Positions 43,259 through 53,193 of a stretch of DNA of 64,000 nucleotides are shown here, one piece after another (the stretch's first letter is position 1; each line of letters begins with the position of its first letter). Under the pieces are notes generated by a model. That model did not search any database and was not told where the DNA came from. It saw nothing but the letters and a program-made list of their open reading frames with translations. The position numbers were made by a program, and so were the translations under genes. Where the stretch lies: assembly GCA_020249285.1 (NCBI GenBank), contig JADCFX010000004.1, forward strand, positions 62,001 through 126,000, given 5' to 3'. Source of the stretch: Roseomonas sp. (GTDB lineage: Bacteria > Pseudomonadota > Alphaproteobacteria > Acetobacterales > Acetobacteraceae).

Positions 43259-44731
43259 ATGCCCGATATCACCTTCGTGAAGTCCGCCTTGCCGCGCAGC
43301 GGCGCCCTTGTTTTGCTGCTGGCCGAAGGGGCCCCGCTTGCGGGCCTCGCCAAGGCAGCTGAGGAAGCGACCGGCGGTGCGGTCTCTCGCGGCTTGGAAG
43401 CGGCGAAGTTCAAGGGCAGCAAGGGCCAATCCTGCACGCTTTGGGCACCAGGCGCGGGCTTGGCGAAACTTGTCGCCATCGGTCTTGGCAAGGCCGATGC
43501 GCTTGATGCGCAGGGTGCTGAAAATGCCGGCGGCAGCGCGCTGGTTGCCGTGCAGCAGGAACGCGAAGCGGTGCTGGCAGCGGATGGGCTGACGCCGGCG
43601 CTGGCGGCAAGCTGTGCCGTGGGTGCGCGGCTGCGGAGCTATCGCTTTGATCGCTATCGCACCACGGAAAAGGAAGAAGACAAGCCGAAGCTGGAACGCA
43701 TTGCCATTGCCAGCACGGAAGTAACAAAAGCCAAGGCCGCCTTCGCGCCGCTGCAGGCGATCGCGGATGGTGTTTTCCTGACGCGCGATCTGGTTTCCGA
43801 ACCGCCCAACGTGCTGACGCCGACTGAAATGGCGGAACGCTGCAAGGCTTTGGAAAAGCTTGGCGTGGAGGTGGAGATCATCGGCCCGCGCGAGATGAAG
43901 CGCCTTGGCTTTGGCGCTTTGCTTGGCGTGGCGCAGGGCAGCGCGCAGGAACCGCGCATGGTGACGATGAAATGGATGGGCGCGCCCAAGGGCAAAAAGC
44001 AAAAGCCGCTTGCTTTCATCGGCAAGGGCGTAACCTTCGATACCGGCGGGATTTCCATCAAGCCTGCGGGCGGCATGGAAGACATGAAATGGGATATGGC
44101 CGGCGCCGGCACGGTAATTGGCCTGATGGCCGCACTCGCCGGGCGCAAGGCCAAGGCGGATGTGATTGGCATGGTGGGCTTGGTGGAAAACATGCCCTCC
44201 GCCACCGCGCAGCGGCCGGGGGATGTGGTGAAATCCTATTCCGGCCAGACCGTGGAAGTTATCAATACCGACGCGGAAGGACGTTTGGTGCTGGCGGATG
44301 TGATGTGGTATTGCCAGGAAAAATACGATCCGCGCTTCATGGTGGATTTGGCGACATTGACGGGTGCGATCATCATCGCGCTTGGCCACGAACGCGCGGG
44401 GCTTTTCAGCAATGATGACACACTGGCTACCCATGTGAAGGAAGCGGGCAGCGCAGTGGGTGAGAAGGCCTGGCGCATGCCATTGGGTGATGCCTATGAC
44501 AAGCAAATCAAGTCCGACATTGCGGATATGAAGAATGTCGGCGGCAGGCCGGGCGGGGCCATCACCGCGGCGCAATTCATCCAGCGCTTCGTCAATGGCA
44601 AGCCCTGGGCGCATTTGGATATTGCGGGCACTGCCTGGTCTTCCAAGGATGCGCCAACCGTGCCGAAGGGGGCGACCGCTTATGGCGTGCGCATGCTGGA
44701 TCGCATGGTGGCGGATCATTACGAAGGCTGA
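43259..44731 (+). CDS. pepA: Leucyl aminopeptidase (M17), first of two tandem copies
   Basis: A 490-aa cytosolic aminopeptidase. The start at 43259 follows CAGGAG. N-terminal macro-like domain, then the catalytic domain: FIGKGVTFDTGGISIKPAGG (metal Lys, Asp, active-site Lys), MKWDMAGAGTVIGLMAALAG, and VINTDAEGRLVLADVMWYCQ with Asp/Glu ligands and catalytic Arg. DLATLTGAIIIALGHERAGL and PWAHLDIAGTAW follow. All metal ligands are present. It removes N-terminal residues from peptides; E. coli PepA also binds DNA. A paralogue follows 21 bp downstream. Confidence 0.95.
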   Translation: MPDITFVKSALPRSGALVLLLAEGAPLAGLAKAAEEATGGAVSRGLEAAKFKGSKGQSCTLWAPGAGLAKLVAIGLGKADALDAQGAENAGGSALVAVQQEREAVLAADGLTPALAASCAVGARLRSYRFDRYRTTEKEEDKPKLERIAIASTEVTKAKAAFAPLQAIADGVFLTRDLVSEPPNVLTPTEMAERCKALEKLGVEVEIIGPREMKRLGFGALLGVAQGSAQEPRMVTMKWMGAPKGKKQKPLAFIGKGVTFDTGGISIKPAGGMEDMKWDMAGAGTVIGLMAALAGRKAKADVIGMVGLVENMPSATAQRPGDVVKSYSGQTVEVINTDAEGRLVLADVMWYCQEKYDPRFMVDLATLTGAIIIALGHERAGLFSNDDTLATHVKEAGSAVGEKAWRMPLGDAYDKQIKSDIADMKNVGGRPGGAITAAQFIQRFVNGKPWAHLDIAGTAWSSKDAPTVPKGATAYGVRMLDRMVADHYEG

Positions 44732-44752
44732 AGCCCTGTCGCTTTTGCGCCC

Positions 44753-46225
44753 ATGGTGAAATTGCTTCTGAAACGAAGCGCTGAAGCGCTGCGCCGCCAC
44801 AAGGCGCGCGGCGCCGAAAGCGCGCTGATTCTGCCGGTGTTTGACGGTGACGCGCCGGATGATCCCGCGCTTGCGGCAGCGGCCAAGGCAGCGCGCTTCA
44901 CCGGCAGGGCGGGTGAGGCCTTGTGCCTGCCCGGCGCTGATGGCCTCACCATCTTGGCTGGCATTGGGGCCGGCCGGACGGTGCAGGATTGGGAAGCGGG
45001 TGGCGGTGCGGGCATGGCCGAAGCCGCTGGCCGCGCGCAGGCGGTCTTGCTGGCCGAAGGCGCAACGGCGCGCCAGGCGGCGGGTTTCGCTGCAGGGGCG
45101 CTGCTGAATGCCTGGCGCTTCACTGCGCTGCGTGATGCCCGCAAAGACAAGGATGCGCCGCCCGCGCGGGTGATCCTGGGCGTGACCACCCCAGGCAAGG
45201 TCGAACACGCATGGAAGCGCGCGGAGGCCACATTGCGTGGCGTGCTCCTCGCGCGCGATCTGGTGGCGGAACCCGGCAATCGGCTGAACCCGGCAAGCTT
45301 TGCGGAAAGGCTGCGCGCACTGCGCGACTTTGGCCTGAAGGTCGAGGTAGTTGCAGGCAAGCGTCTTGCCGCGCTTGGCATGGGCGCGCTTCGTGCGGTG
45401 GGCGGCGGGGCCGAACATGGTCCCAGGCTTGTCGTGCTGCGCTGGCCAGGCAAGCTGATGGCTGCGCCGGTTGCTTTTGTCGGCAAGGGGGTCTGCTTTG
45501 ACACGGGCGGCATTTCCATCAAACCCGCCGCCGGCATGGAAGAAATGCGCGGCGATATGGCAGGCGCTGCCGCTGCGGCAGGGGCGATGCTGGCGCTGGC
45601 GCTGCGGCGGTCTCCGGCGCCGGCGGTGGCGGTGCTGGCGCTTGCGGAAAATGCCATTGGTGCGGCTTCCTATCGCCCGGGTGATATCCTGCGCACCCAT
45701 AGCGGCAAGACGATCGAGGTGCTCGATACAGATGCGGAAGGCCGGCTGATCCTGGCTGATGCGCTCGCCTATACCGCCGCGCGTTTCAAGCCGCGCGCCA
45801 TGATTGATCTGGCGACGCTGACGGGTAGCATCATCACCGCACTTGGCCATCACCGCGCCGGGGTTTTCGGCAATGATGAAGCGCTGACAGCGGCGCTGAT
45901 GGCAGCGGGGGAGGCCGTGGCCGAACCGCTCTGGCCCATGCCGATTGATGATGAACACAGGGAAGTCCTGAAAAGCGACATCGCCGATCTGCGGCAATGC
46001 GCGCTTGCGGGCAGCGGTGCCTGGGGCGGGCGTTTCCTGTCCGATGCCTGCCATGCGGCGGCCTTCCTGCGTGAATTCGTGGAAGACACAAGCTGGGCAC
46101 ATCTGGATATCGCGGGGGTTGAGGCGCGCGAAGAAGCCGCACCCCTTGGGCCGAAAGGGCCGAGTGGCTTTGGCGTGCGCCTGCTGGATCGCCTGGTGGC
46201 CATGCGCTTTGAACGCGACACATGA
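44753..46225 (+). CDS. Leucyl aminopeptidase paralogue (M17), second tandem copy
   Basis: A 490-aa M17 enzyme, the same length as its neighbour but clearly diverged, especially in the first 170 residues (Ala/Arg-rich). Catalytic motifs are complete: FVGKGVCFDTGGISIKPAAG, EEMRGDMAGAAAAAGAMLAL, VLDTDAEGRLILADALAYTA, DLATLTGSIITALGHHRAGV. An inserted QCALAGSGAWGGRFLSDACH replaces the MKNVGGRPGG segment of copy 1. It overlaps holC by 4 bp, the conserved pepA-holC linkage of proteobacteria, so this copy keeps the ancestral context. Substrate range may differ. Confidence 0.93.
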   Translation: MVKLLLKRSAEALRRHKARGAESALILPVFDGDAPDDPALAAAAKAARFTGRAGEALCLPGADGLTILAGIGAGRTVQDWEAGGGAGMAEAAGRAQAVLLAEGATARQAAGFAAGALLNAWRFTALRDARKDKDAPPARVILGVTTPGKVEHAWKRAEATLRGVLLARDLVAEPGNRLNPASFAERLRALRDFGLKVEVVAGKRLAALGMGALRAVGGGAEHGPRLVVLRWPGKLMAAPVAFVGKGVCFDTGGISIKPAAGMEEMRGDMAGAAAAAGAMLALALRRSPAPAVAVLALAENAIGAASYRPGDILRTHSGKTIEVLDTDAEGRLILADALAYTAARFKPRAMIDLATLTGSIITALGHHRAGVFGNDEALTAALMAAGEAVAEPLWPMPIDDEHREVLKSDIADLRQCALAGSGAWGGRFLSDACHAAAFLREFVEDTSWAHLDIAGVEAREEAAPLGPKGPSGFGVRLLDRLVAMRFERDT

Positions 46226-46689
46226 CCGAGATTGGTTTCTATCATTTGACGCGCAGCAAGTTGCAGGATGCGCTGCCGAAATTGCTGGGCCGCGTGCTGG
46301 ATGCGGGCGGGCGCGGTTTTATCTTGTGCGGCGATGCGGAACGTGCGCGCGCTTTGGATGCGGCGCTATGGCTGCCCGCTGATCCGCCCTGGCTGCCGCA
46401 TGGCCTGGCAGGCGGCGAGCATGACGCGGCGCAGCCCTTGCTGATTGCCGATCAGGATGTGGCGCCAGCCAATGGCGCGCGCTTCCTGGTGCTGGTGGAT
46501 GGCGCGGCAAGTGTACTGTTGCAGAATTATGACCGAGTGCTTGATCTTTTCGACGGCGGCGATGAAACCGCAGTGACGGCGGCGCGGGCGCGCTGGTTGG
46601 CCGCCAAGGATGCCGGGCATAGCCTGACCTATTGGCAGCAAACTGCCCGCGGCTGGGAGAAAAAGGCGAGCCACCCGCCGACGTCTTGA
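46222..46689 (+). CDS. holC: DNA polymerase III chi subunit
   Basis: A 155-aa protein: [45 protein letters not shown]-type region [20 protein letters not shown], and [20 protein letters not shown]. Chi binds SSB and the clamp loader. It sits directly after the second M17 peptidase with a 4-bp overlap, as in many proteobacteria. Length is normal. Confidence 0.92.
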   Translation: MTEIGFYHLTRSKLQDALPKLLGRVLDAGGRGFILCGDAERARALDAALWLPADPPWLPHGLAGGEHDAAQPLLIADQDVAPANGARFLVLVDGAASVLLQNYDRVLDLFDGGDETAVTAARARWLAAKDAGHSLTYWQQTARGWEKKASHPPTS

Positions 46690-46742
46690 CCCTTCCCGTC
46701 GCCGCCCTTTACACCACATCAAAATTCACAGGACCGCCCTAC

Positions 46743-47627
46743 ATGACCGATACCGCCCAGGAACAGATGGAAATCCTGGCAGGGGCTCTGCCCTTCCTGA
46801 AGCGCTATGATGATCAGATCGTGGTGGTGAAATATGGCGGCCACGCCATGGGGGAAGAAGAAACCGCTTTGCGTTTTGGCCGCGATATCGCGCTGCTGGA
46901 ACAGGTAGGCGTGAACCCGGTGGTGGTGCATGGCGGCGGGCCACAGATCAACGCCATGCTGAAGCGCCTGGATGTGAAATCCACCTTCGTGCAGGGGCTG
47001 CGTGTGACCGATGCCACCATGCTGGATGTGGTGGAAATGGTGCTGGCGGGGCCGGTGAACAAACAAGTGGCGGAGGCCATTACCCGCGCTGGTGTCCTCG
47101 CGGTTGGGATTTCCGGCAAGGATGGCGGGCTGGTGCGGGCGCGCAAACTCATGCGCACTTATCGCGACCCGGACAGCAATATCGAAAAAGTGCTCGATCT
47201 TGGCTTTGTGGGTGAGCCCGAGCACATCAACCCGCGCGTGTTGGAATTGATGATTGGCGCGGATATCGTGCCCGTTGTGGCCCCCGTTGGCGTAGGGGCG
47301 GATGGCCAGACCTATAACATCAATGCCGATACGGTGGCGGGTGCGATTGCCGGCGCGCTTTCTGCCGAAAGGCTGTTGATGCTGACCGATGTGCGCGGCG
47401 TGCTTGGCCCCGATGGCAATTTCATCCCGGAAATGACGGTGGCCGAGGTGAAGAAGGGCATCGCCGATGGCTGGATTTCCGGCGGGATGATCCCGAAGGT
47501 GGAAACCTGCATCTATGCAGTTGAGAAGGGCGTGAAGGGCGCCGTGATCCTGGATGGTCGCGTGCCACATGCTGTGCTGCGAGAACTTTTTACCGATGGC
47601 GGCGCGGGCACACTGATCCGGCCCTGA
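46743..47627 (+). CDS. argB: Acetylglutamate kinase
   Basis: A 294-aa amino-acid kinase, second step of arginine synthesis. [20 protein letters not shown] and [20 protein letters not shown] at the N-terminus bind ATP and N-acetylglutamate; [17 protein letters not shown] segment ([14 protein letters not shown]), [20 protein letters not shown] and [20 protein letters not shown] follow. The start at 46743 fits the family; the frame is open 37 codons upstream, inside holC. argC lies 14 kb away, so arginine genes are scattered. Confidence 0.96.
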   Translation: MTDTAQEQMEILAGALPFLKRYDDQIVVVKYGGHAMGEEETALRFGRDIALLEQVGVNPVVVHGGGPQINAMLKRLDVKSTFVQGLRVTDATMLDVVEMVLAGPVNKQVAEAITRAGVLAVGISGKDGGLVRARKLMRTYRDPDSNIEKVLDLGFVGEPEHINPRVLELMIGADIVPVVAPVGVGADGQTYNINADTVAGAIAGALSAERLLMLTDVRGVLGPDGNFIPEMTVAEVKKGIADGWISGGMIPKVETCIYAVEKGVKGAVILDGRVPHAVLRELFTDGGAGTLIRP

Positions 47628-47630
47628 GGG

Positions 47631-48587
47631 TCAGAAACGCGGGCCGTTATTGTCGGTCCGCCAGACCATGGATTTTGCCGGGAAACCCTTGGTGACGGGA
47701 TCAATCTGCCGGCTGCCAAACCCGCCGGGCAGGTTAGGTTGCGGCAGGCCCAGGCGATCTGCCACGCATTGGCGAATGCGAAACAGCAGCGCAGGGTCCA
47801 CATCCTGACGCTGCATCAAAGGACGCAAGAGCGTATCAACCACAACGCCGGCGAGGCGAATGGCGGTATCGGGTGTTAGCCCATTCCGTCCCATCAGGCT
47901 TGGAAACCACTCGGGATTGAAGCGCGCCCGGTTCAGCACGTCATCCATGCTGGCCGGGCGAATTTTTGAACTGCTATTTTCCAGCATCAGCCCGATGGCG
48001 AGCCTATCCCCCTGGGCGATCAGTGCATCGGTTATCGCTTCACCAATGCCGGCACGGCGCGCCACAGCATGAAGCGTTGCAGGAACCGGTGGGGACGCCA
48101 CCAGCGCCAGCAGATCATCCTCATTCAGCAGGGGTGAAAGCCGAATGACCGGCTCAGCTACACGGATTTCCGTATCCATGGCGAGGCGCAGCATCGCATC
48201 GCGTGGTACCGTGGAAAGATGCTTGGCAGCATCGGCGATGATGAAGCGGACTTGTTCGGCTGCGTCCGCCGCCAGACGCAACAGAATAGGCTGGACAATA
48301 TTCGCCAGACGGTCATGCGATGAAGAGGTGAGCGAGGGAAGAATATCCGCCACACGGCGCGCCAGGGCTTCGCGGACTGAGCTATTTTCATCCTCGGAGA
48401 GACCTTCCAGCACCGAAAACGGCGCGCGCGTATTCGCGACGACGCTTTCCCTGACGCGCGGTTCCTCATCCTTGGAAAGAAAGGCCAAAACTTCGTGCGG
48501 GGTGGTAGCATTACGCGCCAGCATCGCACGGGTCGCGGCATCACTTTCGCGCGCGAGGCGCAGCATATTCTCGACCGTGCCGCTCAT
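47631..48587 (-). CDS. DUF2336 (HEAT-like repeat) protein
   Basis: A 318-aa helical protein characteristic of alphaproteobacteria. It starts MSGTVENMLRLARESDAATR and has repeating helices with SKDEEPRVRESVVANTRAPF, EDENSSVREALARRVADILP and DAAEQVRFIIADAAKHLSTV, which resemble HEAT or leucine-rich variant repeats. DUF2336 proteins are thought to be scaffolds; no enzymatic motif is visible. It ends 3 bp after argB (convergent) and is divergent from dapD. Confidence 0.85.
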   Translation of the reverse strand: MSGTVENMLRLARESDAATRAMLARNATTPHEVLAFLSKDEEPRVRESVVANTRAPFSVLEGLSEDENSSVREALARRVADILPSLTSSSHDRLANIVQPILLRLAADAAEQVRFIIADAAKHLSTVPRDAMLRLAMDTEIRVAEPVIRLSPLLNEDDLLALVASPPVPATLHAVARRAGIGEAITDALIAQGDRLAIGLMLENSSSKIRPASMDDVLNRARFNPEWFPSLMGRNGLTPDTAIRLAGVVVDTLLRPLMQRQDVDPALLFRIRQCVADRLGLPQPNLPGGFGSRQIDPVTKGFPAKSMVWRTDNNGPRF

Positions 48588-48763
48588 GCGGCGCTCCTGG
48601 CCCGGGGGCGAACCCCTTGGGCTGGGTGGGAGGCGCGGATTCCAGACCTTGCATGCATGGCGCCATATTCCCCATGGCCCCCTAATCTTTCGTTACTGCG
48701 GAGCGTTGACAGCGCCACCGCCGCGCCGCAAGGAAAGGGCGCTTTGCCGGAGGAACCCGCCCC

Positions 48764-49600
48764 ATGACCATGACCGATCTTCAATCCCGCATCGAAGCGC
48801 TGTGGGACCGGCGCGACCAGCTTTCGCCCTCAACCTCAGGCGCTGATCGCGCTTCGGTGGAAGACGCTTTGGAAATGCTCGATTCCGGCAAGGCGCGCGT
48901 GGCGGAGCCCGATGGGAATGGTGGCTGGAAGGTCAATCAATGGTTGAAGCAGGCGGTGCTGATGTCCTTCCGGCTGGCCGATTCCGCACCGATGGATATT
49001 TCAACCGGCGCCTATGACAAGGTGCCGCTGAAATTCGAAGGCTGGGGTGAGAATCGCTTCCGCGAGGCGGGCTTCCGCGTGGTGCCGGGTGCTGTGGTGC
49101 GCCGTTCGGCCTATATCGCGCGCAATGTGGTGCTGATGCCGTCCTTCGTGAACCTGGGCGCGCGGGTTGAAGAAAATACCATGGTCGATACTTGGGCCAC
49201 GGTCGGTTCCTGCGCACAAATCGGCAAGAATGTGCATCTTTCGGGCGGCGTTGGCATTGGCGGTGTGCTGGAACCGCTGCAAGCGAACCCGGTGGTGATC
49301 GAAGATGATTGCTTCATCGGTGCGCGGTCAGAAGTAGTGGAAGGCGTGATTGTGGAACGCGGATCTGTGCTTTCCATGGGTGTTTTCATCAGCGCCACGA
49401 CCAAGATTGTGGATCGGACCACGGGCGAGATTTTCATGGGCCGCGTGCCTTCCTATTCCGTGGTGGTGCCGGGTTCCTTGCCGGGCAAGCCACTGCCGGA
49501 TGGCTCGCCCGGTCCTTCGCTCTATTGCGCGGTGATTGTGAAGCGCGTGGATGCGCAAACCCGGGCGAAGACTGCAATCAACGAATTGCTGCGTGACTGA
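48764..49600 (+). CDS. dapD: Tetrahydrodipicolinate N-succinyltransferase
   Basis: A 278-aa left-handed beta-helix acyltransferase in lysine/diaminopimelate synthesis. [24 protein letters not shown] start ([20 protein letters not shown]), [40 protein letters not shown], and [20 protein letters not shown] show hexapeptide repeats. [14 protein letters not shown] [20 protein letters not shown] follows. GGAGGAA precedes the ATG. It overlaps dapE by 8 bp, so the two steps are co-expressed. Confidence 0.96.
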   Translation: MTMTDLQSRIEALWDRRDQLSPSTSGADRASVEDALEMLDSGKARVAEPDGNGGWKVNQWLKQAVLMSFRLADSAPMDISTGAYDKVPLKFEGWGENRFREAGFRVVPGAVVRRSAYIARNVVLMPSFVNLGARVEENTMVDTWATVGSCAQIGKNVHLSGGVGIGGVLEPLQANPVVIEDDCFIGARSEVVEGVIVERGSVLSMGVFISATTKIVDRTTGEIFMGRVPSYSVVVPGSLPGKPLPDGSPGPSLYCAVIVKRVDAQTRAKTAINELLRD

Positions 49601-50717
49601 TCCGCTTCCCCTGCTGCAGGCGCTGATCCGCTGCCCTTCCGTCACCCCGGAAGAAGGCGGCGCGCTTGGTGTGCTGGAAGCGGCCTTGGCGCCGCTCGGC
49701 TTCACCTGCACGCGGTTGAAATTCGCGGAGGTGGATAATTTATTCGCCCGGCGCGGGCGGCATGGGCCGCATTTCTGTTATGCGGGGCATACGGATGTGG
49801 TGCCGGTGGGTGATCGCGCCGGCTGGCAGCATGATCCCTTCGGGGCTGAGGTCGCCAATGGCATGATCTATGGCCGCGGCGCTTGCGACATGAAGGGCAG
49901 CATTGCGGCTTTTGTCGCGGGGCTGACCGATTTCCTCGCGCTGCGCCCGGATCATCAGGGCAGCATCAGCCTGCTGATTACAGGCGATGAGGAAGGGCCT
50001 TCCATCAATGGCACCGCGAAAGTGCTGGAATGGATGGCGGATCATGATCAAATCCCCGATATGGCGCTGGTGGGGGAGCCGACTTCCAAAGTGACTCTGG
50101 GCGATACGCTGAAGATCGGCCGGCGCGGTTCCATGACGGCGCATATCACCGTGCATGGCATCCAGGGCCATTCCGCCTATCCGGAACGCGCGGATAATCC
50201 GATCCATCGGCTGGTGCGCGTGCTGAATAGGCTGACGGCTGAAGCTTTGGACAATGGCAGTGATTGGTTTCAGCCGAGCACGCTGCAAGTGACGGGTTTT
50301 GATGTCGGCAATAGCGCATCCAATGTGATCCCGGCAGCGGCCAAGGCTTTTTTGAATATCCGCTTCAATGACCGGCATCGGAGCAGCGGGCTGACCCAGC
50401 GCATTCGCACCGTGCTGGAAGAAGAAGCGCCCAATCATGATTTGACGGTGACGGTTTCCGGCGAAAGCTTTCTGACCGAACCAGGGCCTTTCGTCGCCGG
50501 GCTGCAACGCGCCATTGAACGTGCGACGGGTTCGCAAGCGAAGCTTGATACCGGCGGCGGCACATCCGATGCGCGCTTCATCACGCGCTATTGCCCCGTG
50601 GCGGAATTGGGCGCGGTTGGCGCCACCATGCATAAGGTTGATGAATGCGCGCCGATTGAAGAATTGCGTGACCTCGCCACGCTGTATCGCATGGTGCTTG
50701 AGGAGCTGGTCGGCTGA
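49593..50717 (+). CDS. dapE: Succinyl-diaminopimelate desuccinylase
   Basis: A 374-aa M20 zinc hydrolase. The GTG at 49593 gives the family start [20 protein letters not shown] and overlaps the dapD stop; a longer frame from 49551 has no support. Metal motifs: [51 protein letters not shown] (catalytic Glu), [20 protein letters not shown], and [20 protein letters not shown] near the C-terminus with [13 protein letters not shown]. It frees L,L-diaminopimelate for peptidoglycan and lysine. Confidence 0.96.
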   Translation: MTDPLPLLQALIRCPSVTPEEGGALGVLEAALAPLGFTCTRLKFAEVDNLFARRGRHGPHFCYAGHTDVVPVGDRAGWQHDPFGAEVANGMIYGRGACDMKGSIAAFVAGLTDFLALRPDHQGSISLLITGDEEGPSINGTAKVLEWMADHDQIPDMALVGEPTSKVTLGDTLKIGRRGSMTAHITVHGIQGHSAYPERADNPIHRLVRVLNRLTAEALDNGSDWFQPSTLQVTGFDVGNSASNVIPAAAKAFLNIRFNDRHRSSGLTQRIRTVLEEEAPNHDLTVTVSGESFLTEPGPFVAGLQRAIERATGSQAKLDTGGGTSDARFITRYCPVAELGAVGATMHKVDECAPIEELRDLATLYRMVLEELVG

Positions 50718-50737
50718 GCAATACCCCACAAGGCGGC

Positions 50738-51277
50738 GTGGCGCGCGCGCTGGCTGGCGCGCTGATGTTGGCGCGTGGGCAGGCGGCAGGGTTGGCGGCG
50801 TTTGAAAACACGCTGCCCGTTGCCGCCTATTCATTCCGCGCGGCGGCGATCTGCCTGCCGATTTTCATGTTCTTCAAGGATCAGGCCAGTACGCCCGCCG
50901 ATGTGGCGCTGACTCTGCTGGTTGATTTGCTACTTTTCGTTGCGTCCTGGGCAGGTTTCGCTTTGGCGTCGCTTTATCTTGCTAGGGCGCTTGGCGTGGC
51001 TGAGGCCTGGCCGCGTTTCATCGCCGCCTGGAATTGGTCTGCCGTGGTACAATACCTGGCGCTGGCGGGGTTAAGCCTGCCAGGGCTGCTGCTGAGTAAT
51101 GGGTCTTTGCTCGATCTCGGCGGGCTTTTGGCGCTGTTTTTTGCGCTTTGGATGGAATGGTTTGTCGCGCGCAACGCGCTGCGGCTGACGGCCCTGGGTG
51201 CTGCGGGGTTTGTCGCGCTTGATCTGGGAATTGCAGTATTCCTGGGCGGCTTTGCGGCACGCATCTCCGGCGGCTGA
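50738..51277 (+). CDS. Integral membrane protein of unknown function
   Basis: About 179 aa from a GTG at 50738. Four to five hydrophobic segments: YSFRAAAICLPIFMFF, VALTLLVDLLLFVASWAGFA, YLALAGLSLPGLLLSNGSLL, GGLLALFFALWMEWFVARNA, and ALDLGIAVFLGGFAARISGG. No family is recognised with confidence. It follows dapE by 20 bp and is probably co-transcribed. The start is uncertain because no ATG is available nearby. Confidence 0.6.
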   Translation: MARALAGALMLARGQAAGLAAFENTLPVAAYSFRAAAICLPIFMFFKDQASTPADVALTLLVDLLLFVASWAGFALASLYLARALGVAEAWPRFIAAWNWSAVVQYLALAGLSLPGLLLSNGSLLDLGGLLALFFALWMEWFVARNALRLTALGAAGFVALDLGIAVFLGGFAARISGG

Positions 51278-51282
51278 TTCCC

Positions 51283-52605
51283 TTATTGAAGAAATTCAGG
51301 GGAAATCAGCTTGGGCAGGATCAGCGATACATCCGGCCAGACAATCACCAAAGCCAATACCGCCAGCATGGGCAGCAGCATGATCATGGTATCCTTGATC
51401 ACGGCGCCAATCTTCATGCCGGCGACATGGCAGGCAATCATCAGACATAGGCCATAAGGCGGCGTCACCAGGCCGAAGGCAAGGCTCACAATCCCGATCA
51501 TGGCGAAATGCACCGGGTGGATACCGACTTCCATTGCCAAGGGTTGCAGGATGGCGCCGACAATGATGATGGCGGGGATGGCATCCAGAAAGCAGCCCAC
51601 CACCAGAAAGACGCCGGCGATGAAAAACCCTGTCATGATCTTGCCCATGCCCCAGGCGGAAACCCCAACCAGAATGGCTTCGGGGATTTTGTAATAGGCC
51701 AGCAACCAGCCGAAAGCCGAAGCGGTGCCCACGCAAAACAACGCCACCGCGGCCAGCCTTCCGGTTTCGCCCAGCGCGCCGTAAAGCCCCTTGAGATTCA
51801 TCTCACGATAGACAACCAGGGAAAGCACCCCGGCATAGAGTACGGCGATGCACGCACTTTCAGTCGCGGTGAACCAGCCGAAAATCTTGCCGCCGATGAT
51901 GATGAAGGGGGTCATCAGCGCGGGCAGCGAAATCCAGGTGGCGAACCCCACTTCCTTAAGACTGGCGCGCGGATAGGTAGGGTAGCCGCGCTTCTTCGCA
52001 TAGGCATGCACGGTCGCCATTTGCACCAGGCCAATCAGCAAGCCGGGGATGACCCCCGCCAGAAACAGCGCGCCAATCGAAACCGTGAGCACGCCGCCCC
52101 AGACAATCATCAAAATGGAAGGCGGAATAATCACCGCAAGCACGGCAGAAACGGCTGTGATGGCAACCGAGAAGCTGTCATCATAGCCTTCGCGCCGCTG
52201 CGCTTCGATGAAGATTTTGGACTGCGATGCGGCATCCGCCGTGCTGCTGCCGCTGATGCCAGCGAAAAAGATAGACAGCACAACATTGATCTGCGCGAGC
52301 CCGCCCGGAAAATGCCCGACCAGCGCGCGCGATAGCCGCACCAACCTGTCGGTGATGCCGCCCACATTCATCAGATTGGCCGTCAGCAGGAAGAAGGGTA
52401 CGGCGAGCAGGATAAAGGAATTATAGGCGTTGAAGGTTTCCTGCATCAGCGTCATGGCGCCAAGGCGCGGTTCAATCAGCATCACCGGCAAGCAGGCCAT
52501 GCCAAGCGCGACGGCCACGGGTACGCGCAGCGCCAGCAACGCGAAGAACCCGCCAAAGAGGATCCAGGCCGCTTCACTCGGCGCCAATACATTGCCGCCC
52601 ATCAT
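51283..52605 (-). CDS. dctM: TRAP transporter large permease (DctM)
   Basis: A 440-aa membrane protein with about 12 segments. Typical DctM blocks: RVPVAVALGMACLPVMLIEP, AVPFFLLTANLMNVGGITDR, INVVLSIFFAGISGSSTADA, AAVSAVLAVIIPPSILMIVW, and LAFGLVTPPYGLCLMIACHV. It forms the sodium-driven channel for the dicarboxylate or related acid caught by the periplasmic receptor. It overlaps the small permease gene by 4 bp. It is the last gene of a leftward dctPQM operon. Confidence 0.95.
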   Translation of the reverse strand: MMGGNVLAPSEAAWILFGGFFALLALRVPVAVALGMACLPVMLIEPRLGAMTLMQETFNAYNSFILLAVPFFLLTANLMNVGGITDRLVRLSRALVGHFPGGLAQINVVLSIFFAGISGSSTADAASQSKIFIEAQRREGYDDSFSVAITAVSAVLAVIIPPSILMIVWGGVLTVSIGALFLAGVIPGLLIGLVQMATVHAYAKKRGYPTYPRASLKEVGFATWISLPALMTPFIIIGGKIFGWFTATESACIAVLYAGVLSLVVYREMNLKGLYGALGETGRLAAVALFCVGTASAFGWLLAYYKIPEAILVGVSAWGMGKIMTGFFIAGVFLVVGCFLDAIPAIIIVGAILQPLAMEVGIHPVHFAMIGIVSLAFGLVTPPYGLCLMIACHVAGMKIGAVIKDTMIMLLPMLAVLALVIVWPDVSLILPKLISPEFLQ

Positions 52606-53111
52606 GGCGTTTCTCCCCCGATGAGCGTGCGCAAATCATCATAGAATTTGAGACCACCGAAGATCAGCCAGGAAAATCCCAGAATGGGCCAGGCAAGATG
52701 GATCAACCATAGCGGCAATTCCGCCAATTCGCTGATGCGAAACCAGGCGAAATCCACGAATTCCATGCCGTACCAAAAGAAAGCCGCGGCAAAGGTCAGC
52801 ACGAAAACACCGGTCACCAGGTCAAGCGCGGCGCGCGGGCGGCCCTTCATGTCAGGCCAAAGATCCACGTTGAAATGGATGCCTTCCTTCAGCCCCACCA
52901 TGGCACCGATCATGATGGTCCATACCAGCAGGAAGCGCGCCATTTCCTCGGTCCAGATATAATGCGGCAGAAAATCGGTGAAGCGGGCAAAAATCTGCAA
53001 GGCCACTGGAAAAATCAGGATGAAAACACAAAGCGCCAATAAGGCCGACAGGATGCGGCCATAGATATCGGCTATTCTTTGTATGGCATGGCGCAGGCCA
53101 GTTTCGCGCAT
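52602..53111 (-). CDS. dctQ: TRAP transporter small permease (DctQ)
   Basis: A 169-aa protein with four membrane helices: RILSALLALCVFILIFPVAL, FLLVWTIMIGAMVGLKEGIH, LVTGVFVLTFAAAFFWYGME and LIHLAWPILGFSWLIFGGLK. The WTEEMARFLLVWTIMIGAMV block with GLKEGIHFNVD is typical of DctQ. It pairs with DctM. It follows the receptor gene after an 82-bp gap that holds a strong hairpin. Confidence 0.92.
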   Translation of the reverse strand: MRETGLRHAIQRIADIYGRILSALLALCVFILIFPVALQIFARFTDFLPHYIWTEEMARFLLVWTIMIGAMVGLKEGIHFNVDLWPDMKGRPRAALDLVTGVFVLTFAAAFFWYGMEFVDFAWFRISELAELPLWLIHLAWPILGFSWLIFGGLKFYDDLRTLIGGETP

Positions 53112-53153
53112 ATCGCCCCCTCGTTTCCCGGCGCCTCAATGTTTTTATGGGTG

Positions 53154-53186
53154 AAGCCTCCGGCGGTTCGCGCCCGCCGGAGGCTT
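53154..53186 (-). other. Intercistronic hairpin between TRAP receptor and permease genes
   Basis: AAGCCTCCGGCGG (53154-53166) and CCGCCGGAGGCTT (53174-53186) form a perfect 13-bp stem with a 7-nt loop. On the leftward strand no U-run follows directly (CACCCATAAAAAC), so it is not a classical terminator. Such hairpins protect the 3' end of the receptor message or attenuate transcription, giving more receptor than permease. Confidence 0.7.
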
Positions 53187-53193
53187 GGTCTCT

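Noticed and set aside
43247..46102. A 951-codon open frame on the minus strand opposite the two aminopeptidase genes
   Set aside because: It is a by-product of GC-rich third positions in two real genes; its translation is His/Gln/Arg-rich, has no domain, and both opposing genes have complete catalytic motifs.
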